Origin: Fragilariopsis cylindrus CCMP1102
Lineage: Eukaryota; Bacillariophyta; Bacillariophyceae; Bacillariales; Bacillariaceae
Length of the DNA: 64,000 nt
Direction: 5' to 3'
Assembly: GCA_900095095.1 (NCBI GenBank)
Contig: FMBT01000392.1
Coordinates: forward strand, 91,313-155,312
In this document: piece by piece, positions 52,818-64,000 of the stretch
Layout: every line of letters begins with the position of its first letter
How positions within the stretch are numbered: position 1 is the stretch's first letter
Notes under the pieces: model-generated
Database searches by the model: none
Told to the model about the DNA's origin: nothing
The model's input: only the letters and a program-made list of their open reading frames with translations
Made by a program: the position numbers and the translations under genes

Positions 52818-54446
52818 ATGATTCTACCGATTCTTCAAATTTTCACTTTACTGACAACAGCAACTGCCTTCGTCGGCAGAAGTTCCGGATTTAGACAAGA
52901 CGTTGTCTTATCGGGGACACACAATGATCAATGCGATGTTGCAATTATGGGAGGAGGATTTGGAGGTCTATATACAGCTTTAGCTATTTCTCGAGAAGCA
53001 AAAAAAAAGGGACGAAAGGTAGATATTGCGTTAGTTGATAATTCCGACCGTTTTGTTTTTTTACCATTACTATATGATTTGACGATGGGAACTGCATCAG
53101 AAGGGGAAGTATGCCCTACCTACGATGAACTCTTAGAAGGTACTGGAATTCGTTTTATCAAGGCTTCATTCGATAGTTTTAATGGCGAGTCGGGATCAGT
53201 TCTGAAAACCGGCGGCTCGGAAAAGGAGGATGATGATGATAACAGCGATACTATTAACTTATCTTTTCAAGCCTCTGTAGTTTCTGTAGGTGCTACACCT
53301 CAGTCTATACTATCTTCGATACCTGGCGCTACAGAATACGTCCAACCGTTCTACACCCGTGAAGATGCTTATGCAACTCGTGAATTATTGTTTCGAATGG
53401 ATCAAAAGATACGACAAGGACATTTTCCTAGGTTAGCTATAGTAGGAGGAGGGTATGGTGGTGTAGAATTGGCAGCATGCGTCGCTCGACGACTGCCCAA
53501 AGCAAAGGTAACATTGTTAAGTCGTGGACGACCAATGAGTGGCACGCGAGCTGAACCACTAGTAGACCAGGCCTTGAAAAAGTTAGGTGTCGCCGTCGAG
53601 ATATGTAGCGTCGACGAGATTAAAAAGAATACCAATGGTCAGACTACAATCCAAAGAACATCCAATTCGAATGACAGTAGTCTCACGATAGACGCAGAAG
53701 ATGAATGGGACGCTGTTTTGTGGACTGCCGGAAGTCTACCGGCCTACCCTGTGACAAAAGGTGAGAATATGGATGGACTTGCGTTATCATCATCGGGACG
53801 TTTAATAGTAGATAAGACACTTCGGTGTTCTTCCAGCACGGAAAATAGTAAAGTCATGCCATCGGTATGGGCTCTTGGCGATTGTTGTGAAATTACACCG
53901 GTTGTACTACCTGTCCCTCCGAAGACCGCTCAAGCTGCGATGCAACAGGCAGATGTTGTTGCATCCAATGTTCTCTCGAAAATTTTAAATCAAGAAAGTG
54001 AAACTGAAGTTTTCAAATTTCAAGACCTTGGTACTGTGCTTTCGCTTGGTGGACCGAACGGAGCTATACTTGGACCTACAGAGGATACCCAACTCACTTC
54101 TTTACTGATACCACTGCTAGATACAGCAAGAATTGGTTTTGGCATTGCAGATAGCCTGTTCGCAACAATCATAGATTCCTCTGATATTGATAAAAAGGCC
54201 GTGGAAAGTTTAGGTCTGAGTATTGGTGGTTACGGTCTGGGTGTAGATCCAGAGTCAACACCTGGGACTCTTTCCGGTACTCTCAGTGGTGCTTCAAGAA
54301 GAGCTATCTATGCATTACGTATGCCGACGAATAAACAACGAGCTGTCGCGGGTGCTTCGGCCTTTATATCTTCCGCTGCTGCCTTAGCAAAGGAGGCTTC
54401 GGATCAGATTCAAAGTAGTAACAGTAACAATGGCGAAAAACGATAA
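52818..54446 (+). CDS. NDC1-like plastid type II NAD(P)H dehydrogenase
   Basis: 542 residues, one exon. The signal peptide MILPILQIFTLLTTATAFVGR ends in the AF plastid junction. FAD-binding GGGFGGLYTALA (~45) and NAD(P)H-binding IVGGGYGGVELAA (~212) motifs, the FLPLLYDLTMGTAS motif, AVLWTAGSLPAYP and the FAD motif VWALGDCCEI are all present. Together they match the NDC1 branch of type II NADH dehydrogenases. NDC1 in plants oxidises NAD(P)H and reduces plastoquinone and plastoglobule quinones, affecting vitamin K1 and tocopherol chemistry. The C terminus (LLIPLLDTARIGFGIADSLFATI) is hydrophobic and may dock on the thylakoid or plastoglobule surface. A short acidic insert (~140-150) is the only oddity. 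Confidence 0.9.
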   Translation: MILPILQIFTLLTTATAFVGRSSGFRQDVVLSGTHNDQCDVAIMGGGFGGLYTALAISREAKKKGRKVDIALVDNSDRFVFLPLLYDLTMGTASEGEVCPTYDELLEGTGIRFIKASFDSFNGESGSVLKTGGSEKEDDDDNSDTINLSFQASVVSVGATPQSILSSIPGATEYVQPFYTREDAYATRELLFRMDQKIRQGHFPRLAIVGGGYGGVELAACVARRLPKAKVTLLSRGRPMSGTRAEPLVDQALKKLGVAVEICSVDEIKKNTNGQTTIQRTSNSNDSSLTIDAEDEWDAVLWTAGSLPAYPVTKGENMDGLALSSSGRLIVDKTLRCSSSTENSKVMPSVWALGDCCEITPVVLPVPPKTAQAAMQQADVVASNVLSKILNQESETEVFKFQDLGTVLSLGGPNGAILGPTEDTQLTSLLIPLLDTARIGFGIADSLFATIIDSSDIDKKAVESLGLSIGGYGLGVDPESTPGTLSGTLSGASRRAIYALRMPTNKQRAVAGASAFISSAAALAKEASDQIQSSNSNNGEKR

Positions 54447-54648
54447 ATTATTTCAAAAAAATAAATCAAATTACAAAATTGTGAATAGTAATTGCAAAAA
54501 ATTGTGTTATACATACCCATATAGAGAGAGTAATAGATATAGATAGGCTGAATTGTATGGGTTCAATAAGCAAATGCATGTAAAAGAAAGCATACAAGCA
54601 CTACTATTAATTCATTCACAGAGTTTTTTTTAAAGATTTTTTGTTACA

Positions 54649-56073
54649 CTATTGTACTTGCGGTTGCTTTAGGCTTAGTTTGTATGCGTCGAGAATCCCT
54701 CCAACATTTTGTTTCCACAAATGAAGTCTTGATTGGAGTGCCTTCCATTGTTCCATATCAAATTTTCTAACTACGCTCCGTTCGACCATAACCTTCTCTT
54801 GCAATTGATCCATTTTAGCCGACAATAGTCCTGAGGAAACGGCAGCGATGACCCACTTTTCAACGTCTCCGGATGTTGTTTGTAGCGTTTTTGCTACAAC
54901 CGTATATGGGATTTCTTCATGTTCTGCGGCTAAACTGCAGAGACTCAAAATACGCATGTGTCGGGAGCAATCATCAGCTGATAATTCCCATTGAGTTAGA
55001 ACCTTATCACCGCCATTGGATTTAATGTAAGAATGATAGTCTTCTAATTTCCCCTCTTGAAAGACCTTCAAAAGTGCTAATAATGATGCTACAGGAAGGA
55101 AGATAACGAAGAAAAAAAAACAATGCGACAAAGAGTTATTTGGGAGCGGTGGTGTTGGTGTGAGAGAAGAAGGAGAAAAAGAATGGAACGGCTAACTACA
55201 GGAAACAACCTAGGTCAAATCAAATTGGTTGAACATTGCAATATAAATAAAAATATAAATAAGACAAAAGAAAAAAAACGCACCATCTTTTTTTTCCAGT
55301 GCCTGTATGACCGGAAGAGAAAGAATCTTTCGTTGTTGCACAAACAACGAAACGGGATCACGAATCGCTCCGATGGCAGCTTGTTTGGCCGCATCCAAAC
55401 CAGAGGAATCAATGTCCGATTTGGAATATGTTTCAACCACCAATAAAGTAAATTGCTGCTTGGTATTTGATGACTTTTTCGACCCATCCGCAGCGGCCCG
55501 GTACAATTCTCGACGGCCAGCAGCTTTTACCTTCCATTCATCTAACATAGTAACGAGTCGGGTTGGGTCCATCCATTTTCCAAGGACGGAATTATCTGCT
55601 TCCAACAAAGACGATGTTTTATTCGAGGATGCCAATCGAATCATTTTTACCAAAAGTGCTACCTTTTCTGTCGGATCAGATCTCATGTTGTATAGGGTTG
55701 CTAATAATGAAATTGCCTTAGCGGTGGAATCGGCATTGTCGGCAGAAGTAGCAATCGATATGATCGAATCGGCAAGTTCGTTTAACATTGTTTCACTATC
55801 AGTATCCTCTACTTGATCTAAACAGGCAGCAAGAAGAGAAATTGCTGACACAGCTTCTTCCTCTAACGAAACGAGGGCCGCGATAGCACCTTGTTCGGCA
55901 ACGATTGTTTTGAGCAACTGAGTGGCATCACTGTGGGCGATATTAGCCTCACAATCGGGAATAAAATTCGGTCGGATCGATCCAGGAGCAGCAGAATCGG
56001 CAAGGAGTCGTACCAAACAAAGTTCGGAACCATCCACAACATTGACTAGAGCAGAGGAAGCTGTAGTGGTCAT
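54649..56073 (-). CDS. translation initiation factor eIF3 subunit M, two exons
   Basis: Exon 1 is 56073-55284; exon 2 starts at 55076 or 55088 and ends at 54649. Both acceptors (TTAG and GTAG, 12 bp apart) keep the frame and give 405 or 409 residues, the family size. The start chosen is MTTTASSALVN at 56073; an upstream ATG at 56130 would add 19 residues without support. The N-terminal two thirds are helical repeats (LDQVEDTDSETMLNELADSI, AKAISLLATLYNMRSDPTEK). The C-terminal PCI/winged-helix part reads LLKVFQEGKLEDYHSY, MRILSLCSLAAEHEEIPYTVV, VEKWVIAAVSSGLLSAKMDQ and VVRKFDMEQWKALQSRLHLWKQNV. eIF3m is part of the eIF3 PCI/MPN octamer that organises 40S recruitment of mRNA. Confidence 0.85.
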
Positions 56074-57471
56074 ATTACGATTATATATATATTTTCTTGT
56101 TAATGTAGTAAAGAATAAGATCGGTTTCACTTGGGTTTATTTAGCTGACTAGATGCGATTTCTTGACTATATTGTGGCTAGTCTATTCGTGTGCTTTTTA
56201 ATTCTTTCTATCTTCTTCTCTTTTGTTCAAACCAAGGTGTACCGTAGCTATTGATTCTGAAACTGCTAATAACGATGCTGTATCCATTCCAAACCTTGCT
56301 AAATATGCAAAAAAAGCACCGCATTTTATTTGTTATCGTTGTACTCCCGCGTTCGGGTCTTGTGGTGGAAAATAAATACAAACAAAGGCTCATAACCTAC
56401 CAGAGCATAAAATAGTTTCTTCCACTACTGTATTCTCATAATTCAATTCATCAGTACCAGGTAGTTAGTTGTTAAAAGTAAAACAAAATGTACAAAATAT
56501 CAACATGATGATATCAAAATAATATTAGATGAAACACTGAAGGTTTGGAAAGGTGTGGTACGTGCATGTACTGTATTGTTTTGATGAGATTTGATTAATT
56601 GGATGGACACACACTACACATCAAACACACACAGACACATTATGAGAATGTGATTTTTAGTTGGACAGTGCTGGGACTGATCTAATAGACTCACTACTAT
56701 CCAGGATAACTCCTCACTAGTTGTTTATCATTTATTATATTGTCATCTATGCATTAATGTTACTGTGATTACATTTTACACAGTGGACTTAAGCTACTAT
56801 ATAACTTGTTATTTAAAAGCTGCCGCTTTGTTCCTCAATGTCCTAGAAAGACAGAAGAGTCAGCAGTCAACCCGCCTATTATTCTATATTATTTAATATT
56901 ACATTGGTTCATCCCCGAATTGATCATCAATTGTTTGTAACTCTACTTCTAATACTGTTGGACTTGAGCTACTAATACATTAGACGACAACAATGATCCC
57001 TATCTCTCTCTCTCTCTCTCTCTCCTCTAAAAACGCATGCTGCAACCAGATGCATCAGATATAAAAGCCTCAAGAGAGCAGCATGTGATAACTTATGGCT
57101 ATACAATTGATTGCATCAATCACACCTGATCAAAAGCATTATTTCTTTCCATCACAAGCACACACTTTCCCCAAACGAACACTGTTTGTTAGTAAAGAAA
57201 AATATAGGAACTTGTGAAGCAAGAAGGAAGGGTTGTTACTTGTGAAGCAAGAAGGGTTATTGTTATGAAGAACAAAGATAATCAAACTTCAGCCAGAACC
57301 AAGTAAAGTTTATTCGTCCATCATTTATCCTACTCAGTGCCACAGTAAATGTTCCCCCCCTCCAAACCCATCATTATCTAAGGAAAAATAGAAAGATAAA
57401 ACTCCCACACTCGTTCCTATTGAATTTATAATAATACACTGTTATATTCTTATACATAAACTAGAATGTTA
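56074..57471. other. intergenic region with a CT microsatellite
   Basis: No gene recognised in 1.4 kb. A (TC)n tract lies at 57004-57025. A near-duplicate phrase (cttgtgaagcaagaaggaagggtt / cttgtgaagcaagaagggttatt) is seen at 57210-57260. Confidence 0.5.
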
Positions 57472-60411
57472 CTATGAGTTTTGTATACTATCCCCAATTC
57501 CTAAAGCTGTATCCTCCAGACCTGTTTCACTGGGCGAAGGAACATTGTTGTCTGGTACGGAACCCGTACAATGAAAGAGGTGGGATGGATTCGCCAGTAT
57601 ATTTTTAAGACCATCAGGGTATAATCCATTAGATCTTTTGGTGAAGTTAAGATTGAATAAAGTGCACTGAGCGTTGCTATTTGTATTTCGTGGCATAAAA
57701 TTCTCGCCACTTTTGTTACTCTTGTTGTTACCTCTGCCATTGACCATATTGTAAAGATACGATGACGCGTTGAATTTGGGGAGACCGAGGATATTATCAG
57801 AAATCTTGTTACATTCGTTATTCCTGTTATCGGTAGTGATGACCTCAGAAGGTTCCTCATCTTGTGCTCGAACTGTATTTTCTACATCCTCATTCTCCAT
57901 AATGACCTTGCTTGGTTCGGATAAAATTGACGGAGCAGTAAAATTGTGGTCGACTACAATGATCTCGCATGGAACGGGTGGTTTAGATTCGGAATCTTCG
58001 TCAGAATCACCACTCTCTACAGAAGAAGCTGATGGCAAAGCTGGTGGGGAAGCTGATGGTGAAGCTGGTGGTGAAGATGTGGGATCGTCGTCACTAAAAG
58101 TACTATCACTGAGGTAGCTTGTCACTCCGAAACTGTCCTGCAAAACATAGTTACCACAAAAATCATCACCTGCAGAGAAATGCTTTTTTTGGATATTCGA
58201 TACCTGTGGAGTTTCCAAGTTGGCGGCATGATTTCCGGTCAAATTATCACCTGCAGCAAAATGTTGTGTTGAGATATTCGATACCCGTGAGGGTGAAATA
58301 TGATCTATACTGCTCCCAGTCCTTTGCCATGATTCAACCTCGTCTTCTTTTATCTTTCGAATGGGTTTACTTCTCTCATCAACTGCATTATGTGGACTAC
58401 AAGTAAAGCATTTAAAAGGAGTATCAGCATTATTTGATACAGAGCTTCCAACATTGCACTGTTCGTCAATATTCCTGTTATCACCTGAATCGCTCTCTTT
58501 GTTGACCATCTCAATCGCATCTTCACAAAATATGGGATCGTCTTTTGAACCAAAGACTATCTCAGTCGTATCTTCCCAAAATTTGGGATCGTCTTTTGAA
58601 CCAAATCGTTCCTTTTCGTTGTTGCTGTTTTCACTGTGAAAGTTAGGACTAGTTATGACTATGAGATCAGGCACATTGATTGGGCATGCTTTCACTGTTG
58701 AGGGTAACTTTCCAACTTCTACCATAGATACCTTGCCCTCAAACGAAATTTGTGTTAGTGCTTTCTGCCATAAAGGTTTCTCCGTCATCATCATTTCAAG
58801 TTGTTCTTCCAAAGTTTTGCTACTATCATTCAACGGCTTGGCGTTGCCCTTTACGACACTTGACTTCGCACCCTCTAAATTGGTTGTTACACTTCTCTCG
58901 ACTTCAGATTTCAAGGTTTGACGACCCTGTATAAATTTCTTCATGGGTGAATCTTTATCATTATGCGTACTACGTTCGGTTTTTGCGGGCATCATTTCAC
59001 CAAATTCTTTCGTAGATGATTCATCAACCGATGTAATCCATATCTTCGAGAATTGATTCTCAACTTCATTATCGCAACTGTTTTTGTGATCGCATTTATT
59101 CTCGTTCGTTGCTATGCTTTCCCCTACAGTATAATCAGCTTCGATAACAGTATTTTATTTTGTACATGTAACGATGAAGCACCAGTTCTCCCCGCCTGGA
59201 GATTCAAGCACTCATTATACTCCGACTTTAAATAACTTAGATCAATTTGACATTTAGACGTATTGCAAGCTGACTTTCGCTGAGTGGTTTCGAATTTTTG
59301 TTTTCGGTGTTAGAGGTATTGAGTATAGAATAGTTGTTTTTAATTTCCGATAAGACAACAGCTTCACTCTCATCTCTGGTAGTACAATCGTTTTCAGAAA
59401 TATTTATGTTGGTCACATTTCCCAGGGATGTATGAGACAATGTTCGTTCATCATCTTCAGTAGTCTTTTTCTAAGGAGTATCTGTCGCCGTCTTTCTAAC
59501 GACTGGTTCTGATTTCTTGTAGAAAAGGTCCTAATACCTTCATCTTCTAGACTTGGGGACGTATCGTCGTCGGTGCTGTCATAATCCCAACCCTTATCCC
59601 CTCCTGATGGTATATCGCTCTCAAAAGACATAAGACTATGAAAGAAGTCTTTTGTATCCTCTCGACTATCATTAGTAGTATTATTTAGTGTGGAGTTCAT
59701 CGTCCTGTCGATTTCGTAACGCTGACTGCTATTGTTTTCGGTATAAGTAGTCGATTTGTGAGCTTGTTGGTCGGGTAAGACAAATAATGATTGCTTGAGC
59801 GAGGATTGCCGTATAGGAGTAGATCCATGGGCTAAATCAATTCCTTTCGTTATAGGATTTATATTCTCTTCAAGAACTGTCTGCTTCGTATCAGGTGTCG
59901 AGTGACGCTTACTATAGGACAACCGTTTCAGTCGTGCGTTCCTGAGTATAACTGCAGATTTATCTTCCGAAGAAACAGTAGGTCGTTTCACATTACCCCC
60001 ACTCTTGATGCAGTGCGTTGACAATGATGCATTTGTCTCGTCAAATTTATGTGATGTACTAGATCCCATTGTTGCTAATTGTTCGGTTTCAAAATCATTA
60101 TCTGCCATAGGATTAGCATCTGGTAATAAAGGAGACGAGCATAGTAGCGGTCGGAAATTTTGAGCTTTTCCTATCTGTTTGGTGGATTGATTTCCTACTT
60201 GTGTACGACTATTTGTACCAGTATGCAGAGATTTTTTCGGTTGCTGTGTGCTGTCGTCGTCGTCGTCGTGATTATTATTCATGACCTGAAACAATTCTGA
60301 CTCGTTTTCTCCTCCTTGAGTTTTCGATATGTCCATCAGGGGTGTATTACGACGACTCTCCATCTCATGTCTTGTCTCCAAATAGGAAATTTCCTCCTCT
60401 CTAGAACCCAT
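57472..60411 (-). CDS. long disordered acidic protein with internal duplications, three exons
   Basis: Exons 60411-59538, 59454-59260 and 59123-57472. Introns of 83 bp (GTATTAGG...GAAG) and 136 bp (GTCTAA...TGTAG) close the frame exactly to 906 residues, though the second donor is weak. No known domain is recognised; almost the whole chain is Ser/Asn/Asp/Glu-rich and looks disordered. The first exon ends in LTGWDYDSTDDDTSP-like acidic sequence (KGWDYDSTDDDTSPSLEDE). The third exon contains two tandem duplications: FGSKDDPKFWEDTTEIV / FGSKDDPIFCEDAIEMV, and VSNISTQHFAAGDNLTGNH / VSNIQKKHFSAGDDFCGNY. A Pro/Ser/Ala repeat (PPASPSASPPALPSASS) follows. It is probably a nuclear or scaffold protein. 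Function unknown; the gene model is moderately sure. Confidence 0.55.
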
Positions 60412-61363
60412 CGCTGCCTCTACACTTCAAATCTGCTTCCATCTAATCTTCAATGTACATACAATACTACTAAAACCGGATGAAGACGAATCAAACAATC
60501 ACATCCGTCGCAGAAAAAAGAGGACAGCCGTTAAAAAAATAATTCAACGATAAAAATTTGAAATGCGCAAGGCAGTCACTCGTGAATTAATAACGTAAAA
60601 AGAGTGCACGCACTAAAAAACGTTTCTAGTATTTACCTAAAATATAATATAATATAATATATACTATAATATAATATAATAACATAATATGATAGTTAGG
60701 GAGTTTACAGTGTACAGATAGTAGAGCTTAGGTAGCTCGACGCATTTACAGTTTATGAGGCAATTTTCTTTCATTACTTTGGAAAGATAATAATAATATA
60801 ATAAGACATCACAGGGTACCAATCACACTAACCAGTATAAAATTCAGAAATACTTATATATATATATATATATATATTGTTAGCTGCTGTAATTTCATTT
60901 ATTCCTTGTATAGATATATGTATACGCATATTTCCTAACAAAGAATGCACATATAATGTAGTGTCTTGTATTTTCGATGCACGCAATAAAGAAACAGGAA
61001 GAAGATCAGTCTTACTTGTACTTCAAAAGAAAAGGAATTGACTCTAGTAGCTCTAACTATTGATGAAGAAAGAGCTAGAGCTACTAGGTAGCTCACATGT
61101 ATTAAAAACAACAATAGTACCGTGACTATAGTTTTTAAGATTTTTTGCGTACAGGGCATACAGGTACTATCAGACCTACTTAAGTTTGAAGATTTAGAGT
61201 TTAATAGAGAGAGAAATAAAGATAATTGCACTGGAATGGCGTAATTATGAACATATTGGATAAACAAACAATCTTACTATTTCTAACAAAGGTAACGTCC
61301 GGCACAGTTTTGGACTGGTAATTTTTGTATGTTCTATAGGTACAATATTGGCGACTATCGTCT
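60412..61363. other. intergenic region with AT microsatellites
   Basis: No gene. (TAATA)n at ~60640-60685 and (TA)n at ~60856-60878. An open frame at 60935-61267 is hydrophobic and shows no family likeness. Confidence 0.5.
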
Positions 61364-64000
61364 CTAACCATAGTAACTTGCTATCTCATCATCGATTGTG
61401 TCTTCGTCTAACCAATTTGTCTCTTCGTTTTCATTTCTCTTTTTAGAAGAAAAAGTTGAATAGGCCTTTTTCAATACACCATAGGATTTTGATGAAGGGG
61501 AAGACAACGACGACATTGAAGTATGCGCGGTGGCGATTTTCCACGTAGCCATTTTTCCATCACGCTCATTGGGATAATGAGTATCCGGGACTATTGATTC
61601 AACACATGTGCCAACTTCGTCTGCATCATCATCTATGTAACATTTGGGCGCAGGTGGCTTCATTATCATTGTTGTTGTATAGTGTTCCTGTTGCTCGTGT
61701 CCATGGTCAAGATATGGGCGGCGATGATGTTGTTGTTGATAGGTATTGGTCTGGTGTATAAGGCTGTCCATGCTACGATCTTGGATTTCTTCTCGTCTGA
61801 GTGATCGATCTGGTTGCAATGCAAATTGAGTGGGCGCACATTCAATCTTGGTTGGTCGTTTTCTACCCATAGTACTCGCAAGATGTTTGAGCCATGCGAA
61901 GACAAATAATATGATCGAAAAAAATACTCGTTTTCCCAAAGATATAGTCCATGACAGGACGGAAAGCCGTGGTTCTGGTTCTTTATTACTTCTCTTTGTT
62001 GTCCGCAATGAAGATGTTACGGAAGTTACAACTGGACGTATTCGATGTGAATAACTCGTTAATGAAACGACGCTTTCATCTGTTGATTTGTGTCTACCGA
62101 GGCTACATTGTCCGGAATACACGGTATCTTGATCAAAGGTTTGCAAGGTACTCATGGTGGATAGAACTGCCATGGGCATATCCGCTGTATAAGATGATTT
62201 CAACATTTGTGAATTTGGTTCGTCCGTTAGATATCTTCTTTGCAAATTCTTCAGTTTTGATCTAGCGGACATTGATGCGGTAGACTCTAGCGATGTGTCT
62301 CTTGTCAACAACGATTGTACTGTTTCATCCATGGTGGCTACGGATTTTGATTGTGTGTAATTCGTGTTAACAGTCGCTCCACTAGAAAAGTGATGATCAT
62401 CCGGACAATTGTGCTTACTGCGGTACTTATCGATTTGGTTTCGACGGCTATTGTTAACATGCATACGCGGTAGAAGATCAGCTGATCTACTATTCGACAT
62501 CATTTCTGAAACCGTATCAGCTTCTTCAAAATCTTCAACATATGAAGTTGTATCAGTATATATGTCCGACTCCTCGCTACTGCTGCTGCTACCAGTGTCA
62601 ATCAAATTGGACCTCTCGGTCTCTGTACTTGCTTCTTCGTCACCTATTGATAGGGAAGGATTGTCGACGGAGTAGCTTGAACCTACCATTTCGTTATATT
62701 CTTGTGTATCTGAACGTGACTGTTCTTCAGCTTATAGCTATCTGCATCTCGAGTGTCAATATCGTCCACTTCCAAATTTCTGTAGCCGACTTCACTGTCT
62801 CTTACATCGGACGCATAACTCCTACCGACGGACACGGGCAACTTTCTTAGTGTAGCTTCGTTGCGTTCAACACCTGCTTGAGTGGTTGATAAGCTCTTGC
62901 AATAGTCATCAAATCCTTGCATTTGGTATAGGGAAGCACGATCCCCAGATTTTAGAGAATATTCTGCCACAGAGTTCTTCGAGTCAATGTCGTCTTTCCC
63001 TTGCTTTACTGCATTCTTTCCATTTCTAGAACCAGGCAAAGATATCTCTTCCGCATTGCGTCTTTCCTCACTAGAAACATCTTCAACTGAGGTTCCCTCC
63101 GTGTGGATGTCGGTTATATGGGCTGAAGCCTCGGCCTTTCTTTTTTCTTCTACTTATCTGCTGCTTGCTTGCTTTCTTTCCTCCTCAATCTTCGCGTCTG
63201 CTTCTAGTTTTTTCTTCAGTTCTTCCTCATCTTCGATTCGTTTTTTTCGTTCTTTATCTTCTTTACTTCTAGTTCCCTCTGTGCTGCTTTCTGAGCTTCA
63301 CATCGTTTCTTTTCTTCCTTTGCCTTCGTATCCTCTAGATCCTTCTGTATCTTGACTTCTTCTAGTTTTCTTTCAGTCATTTTTGCTTTCGCTTTGGCAT
63401 TTTCCTCTTCCATTTCAGCGTTTTTCTCTTTCGTCCAGCTTACTGTTTCTCGATGAAATATCAAATGGCTCGTCGTCTTCAGGTTGGTCGTTATTATGTA
63501 AGTCGCTATTATCTGAGCACCACCGTTTTCACTGTTCAGTTCATCATCGAGCTTCTTGTTTATAACATCTTTCTCCGGACTTCGCACCATCTTTTGTTTG
63601 GGCTCTGTTTCGGTCAAACCTCCTAGCTCAACTTTTGGATCTTTAGAAATCGCTGTTCAATAATTCATCATCAGGAGCTTCCTCATCGTCGTTCAACGTC
63701 TTTTGCAGGTCCGCTTTTTCCATGATCTCGTCTTCCTCACAAACGACGATCTTCTGAGCGTCTACGGACTTATCTTCTTGTGTATACGACCGAAAACCAG
63801 GCAATGGATCTGGCTTCGAGAAAATTTGCTCCGTATCAGTCTCGTCTCCGCCTGGCGCACTTGGTTTAACCACATTCCTTTTTTCCTTGTGGGAACTTTG
63901 AGAAACTGGTTGCACGGATTTCGTATGAACCTTCGATTCCTGGTCAAAAAGAGTTTCTTTATTTATGCTATTCCGTTGGAAGGAAGCTTTGCTGCATCCC
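61364..64000 (-). CDS. coiled-coil / disordered protein with one membrane segment, 5'-partial and disrupted
   Basis: The 3' exon (62730-61364) encodes ~450 residues, mostly disordered, with one membrane span (VFFSIILFVFAWLKHLA) and an acidic end (EETNWLDEDTIDDEIASYYG). A 95-bp intron (62825-62731, GTAGGA...ATAAG) joins it in frame to an upstream exon. Upstream, a charged coiled coil (EMEEENAKAKAKMTERKLEE ... EKKRCEAQKAAQRELE ... EEELKKKLEADAKIEEERKQ) is read only by changing frame: near 63648 (one extra base in a T run) and near 63241 (one missing base in an A run). The two shifts cancel. A single in-frame TAA follows at about 63155-63153. The frame is open to the right edge, so the start lies outside. 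It is either a decaying gene or consensus errors in homopolymers. Confidence 0.5.

Noticed and set aside
1-64000. Search by eye for tRNA, snRNA and rRNA genes on both strands
   Set aside because: No convincing B-box/T-arm plus acceptor pairing or known snRNA core was found; a covariance-model scan would be needed to exclude them.

Overview
The window is nuclear DNA of a photosynthetic stramenopile, almost certainly a diatom. The evidence is: protein genes on both strands, split by short GT-AG introns of about 80-280 bp; a protein carrying the diatom-abundant DUF6824 domain; at least six products that start with a signal peptide running into an 'ASAFAP-like' (x-A-F-x) plastid-targeting junction; and very heavy simple-sequence content (poly-Asp, poly-Asn, poly-Ser and poly-Thr tracts plus microsatellites). 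There are no operons, CRISPR arrays, rRNA genes or intact transposons. I saw no convincing tRNA gene by eye. Species is not assigned.

Layout. 1-9 kb (mostly minus strand): a DUF445 membrane protein with a frameshift, a small basic protein, a signal-peptide membrane protein, and a type IA topoisomerase carrying three HMG boxes. 9.6-14.2 kb (plus): a UBC6/UBE2J-like E2 and a DUF6625-like glycosyltransferase candidate. 14.2-18.4 kb: a diverged 95-bp direct repeat and the DUF6824 protein, which has a decayed-looking 3' extension. 19-26.5 kb (plus): SpoU/TrmH methyltransferase, ribokinase-ITPase fusion with two sister introns, and an acidic plastid protein. 26.5-31.5 kb: a five-exon aldo/keto reductase, a probable APC13 and a metzincin-like protease. 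31.8-35 kb: tandem repeats, isochorismatase-like hydrolase, SRR1-like protein. 35.2-39.6 kb (minus): REV1 translesion polymerase whose last ~210 residues are a REV7/MAD2B HORMA domain. 39.9-47.6 kb: plastid TrmB-like methyltransferase, triple glutaredoxin/GST-N protein, MPDU1, and a plastid DUF1118-like protein. 48.5-56.1 kb: plastid helical protein, gluconokinase-like kinase, helicase-associated-domain protein, NDC1-like plastid NAD(P)H dehydrogenase, eIF3m. 57.4-64 kb (minus): two long disordered or coiled-coil proteins, the last disrupted and running off the window.

The most striking item is the single-polypeptide REV1-REV7 fusion: a translesion inserter joined to its HORMA-domain adaptor, in one uninterrupted exon, with no recognisable REV1 C-terminal domain between them. 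Next are the topoisomerase IA/HMG-box fusion and the pair of near-identical introns inside one gene, which looks like a recent intron duplication. The genes do not form one pathway, but several products are predicted to work in the plastid (NDC1, TrmB-like, Grx/GST, DUF1118-like, acidic protein, helical protein) and several handle DNA or nucleotides (topoisomerase, REV1-REV7, ITPase).

Intron coordinates were set by hand from GT/AG sites, reading-frame closure and domain continuity. Where the frame closes exactly I say so.
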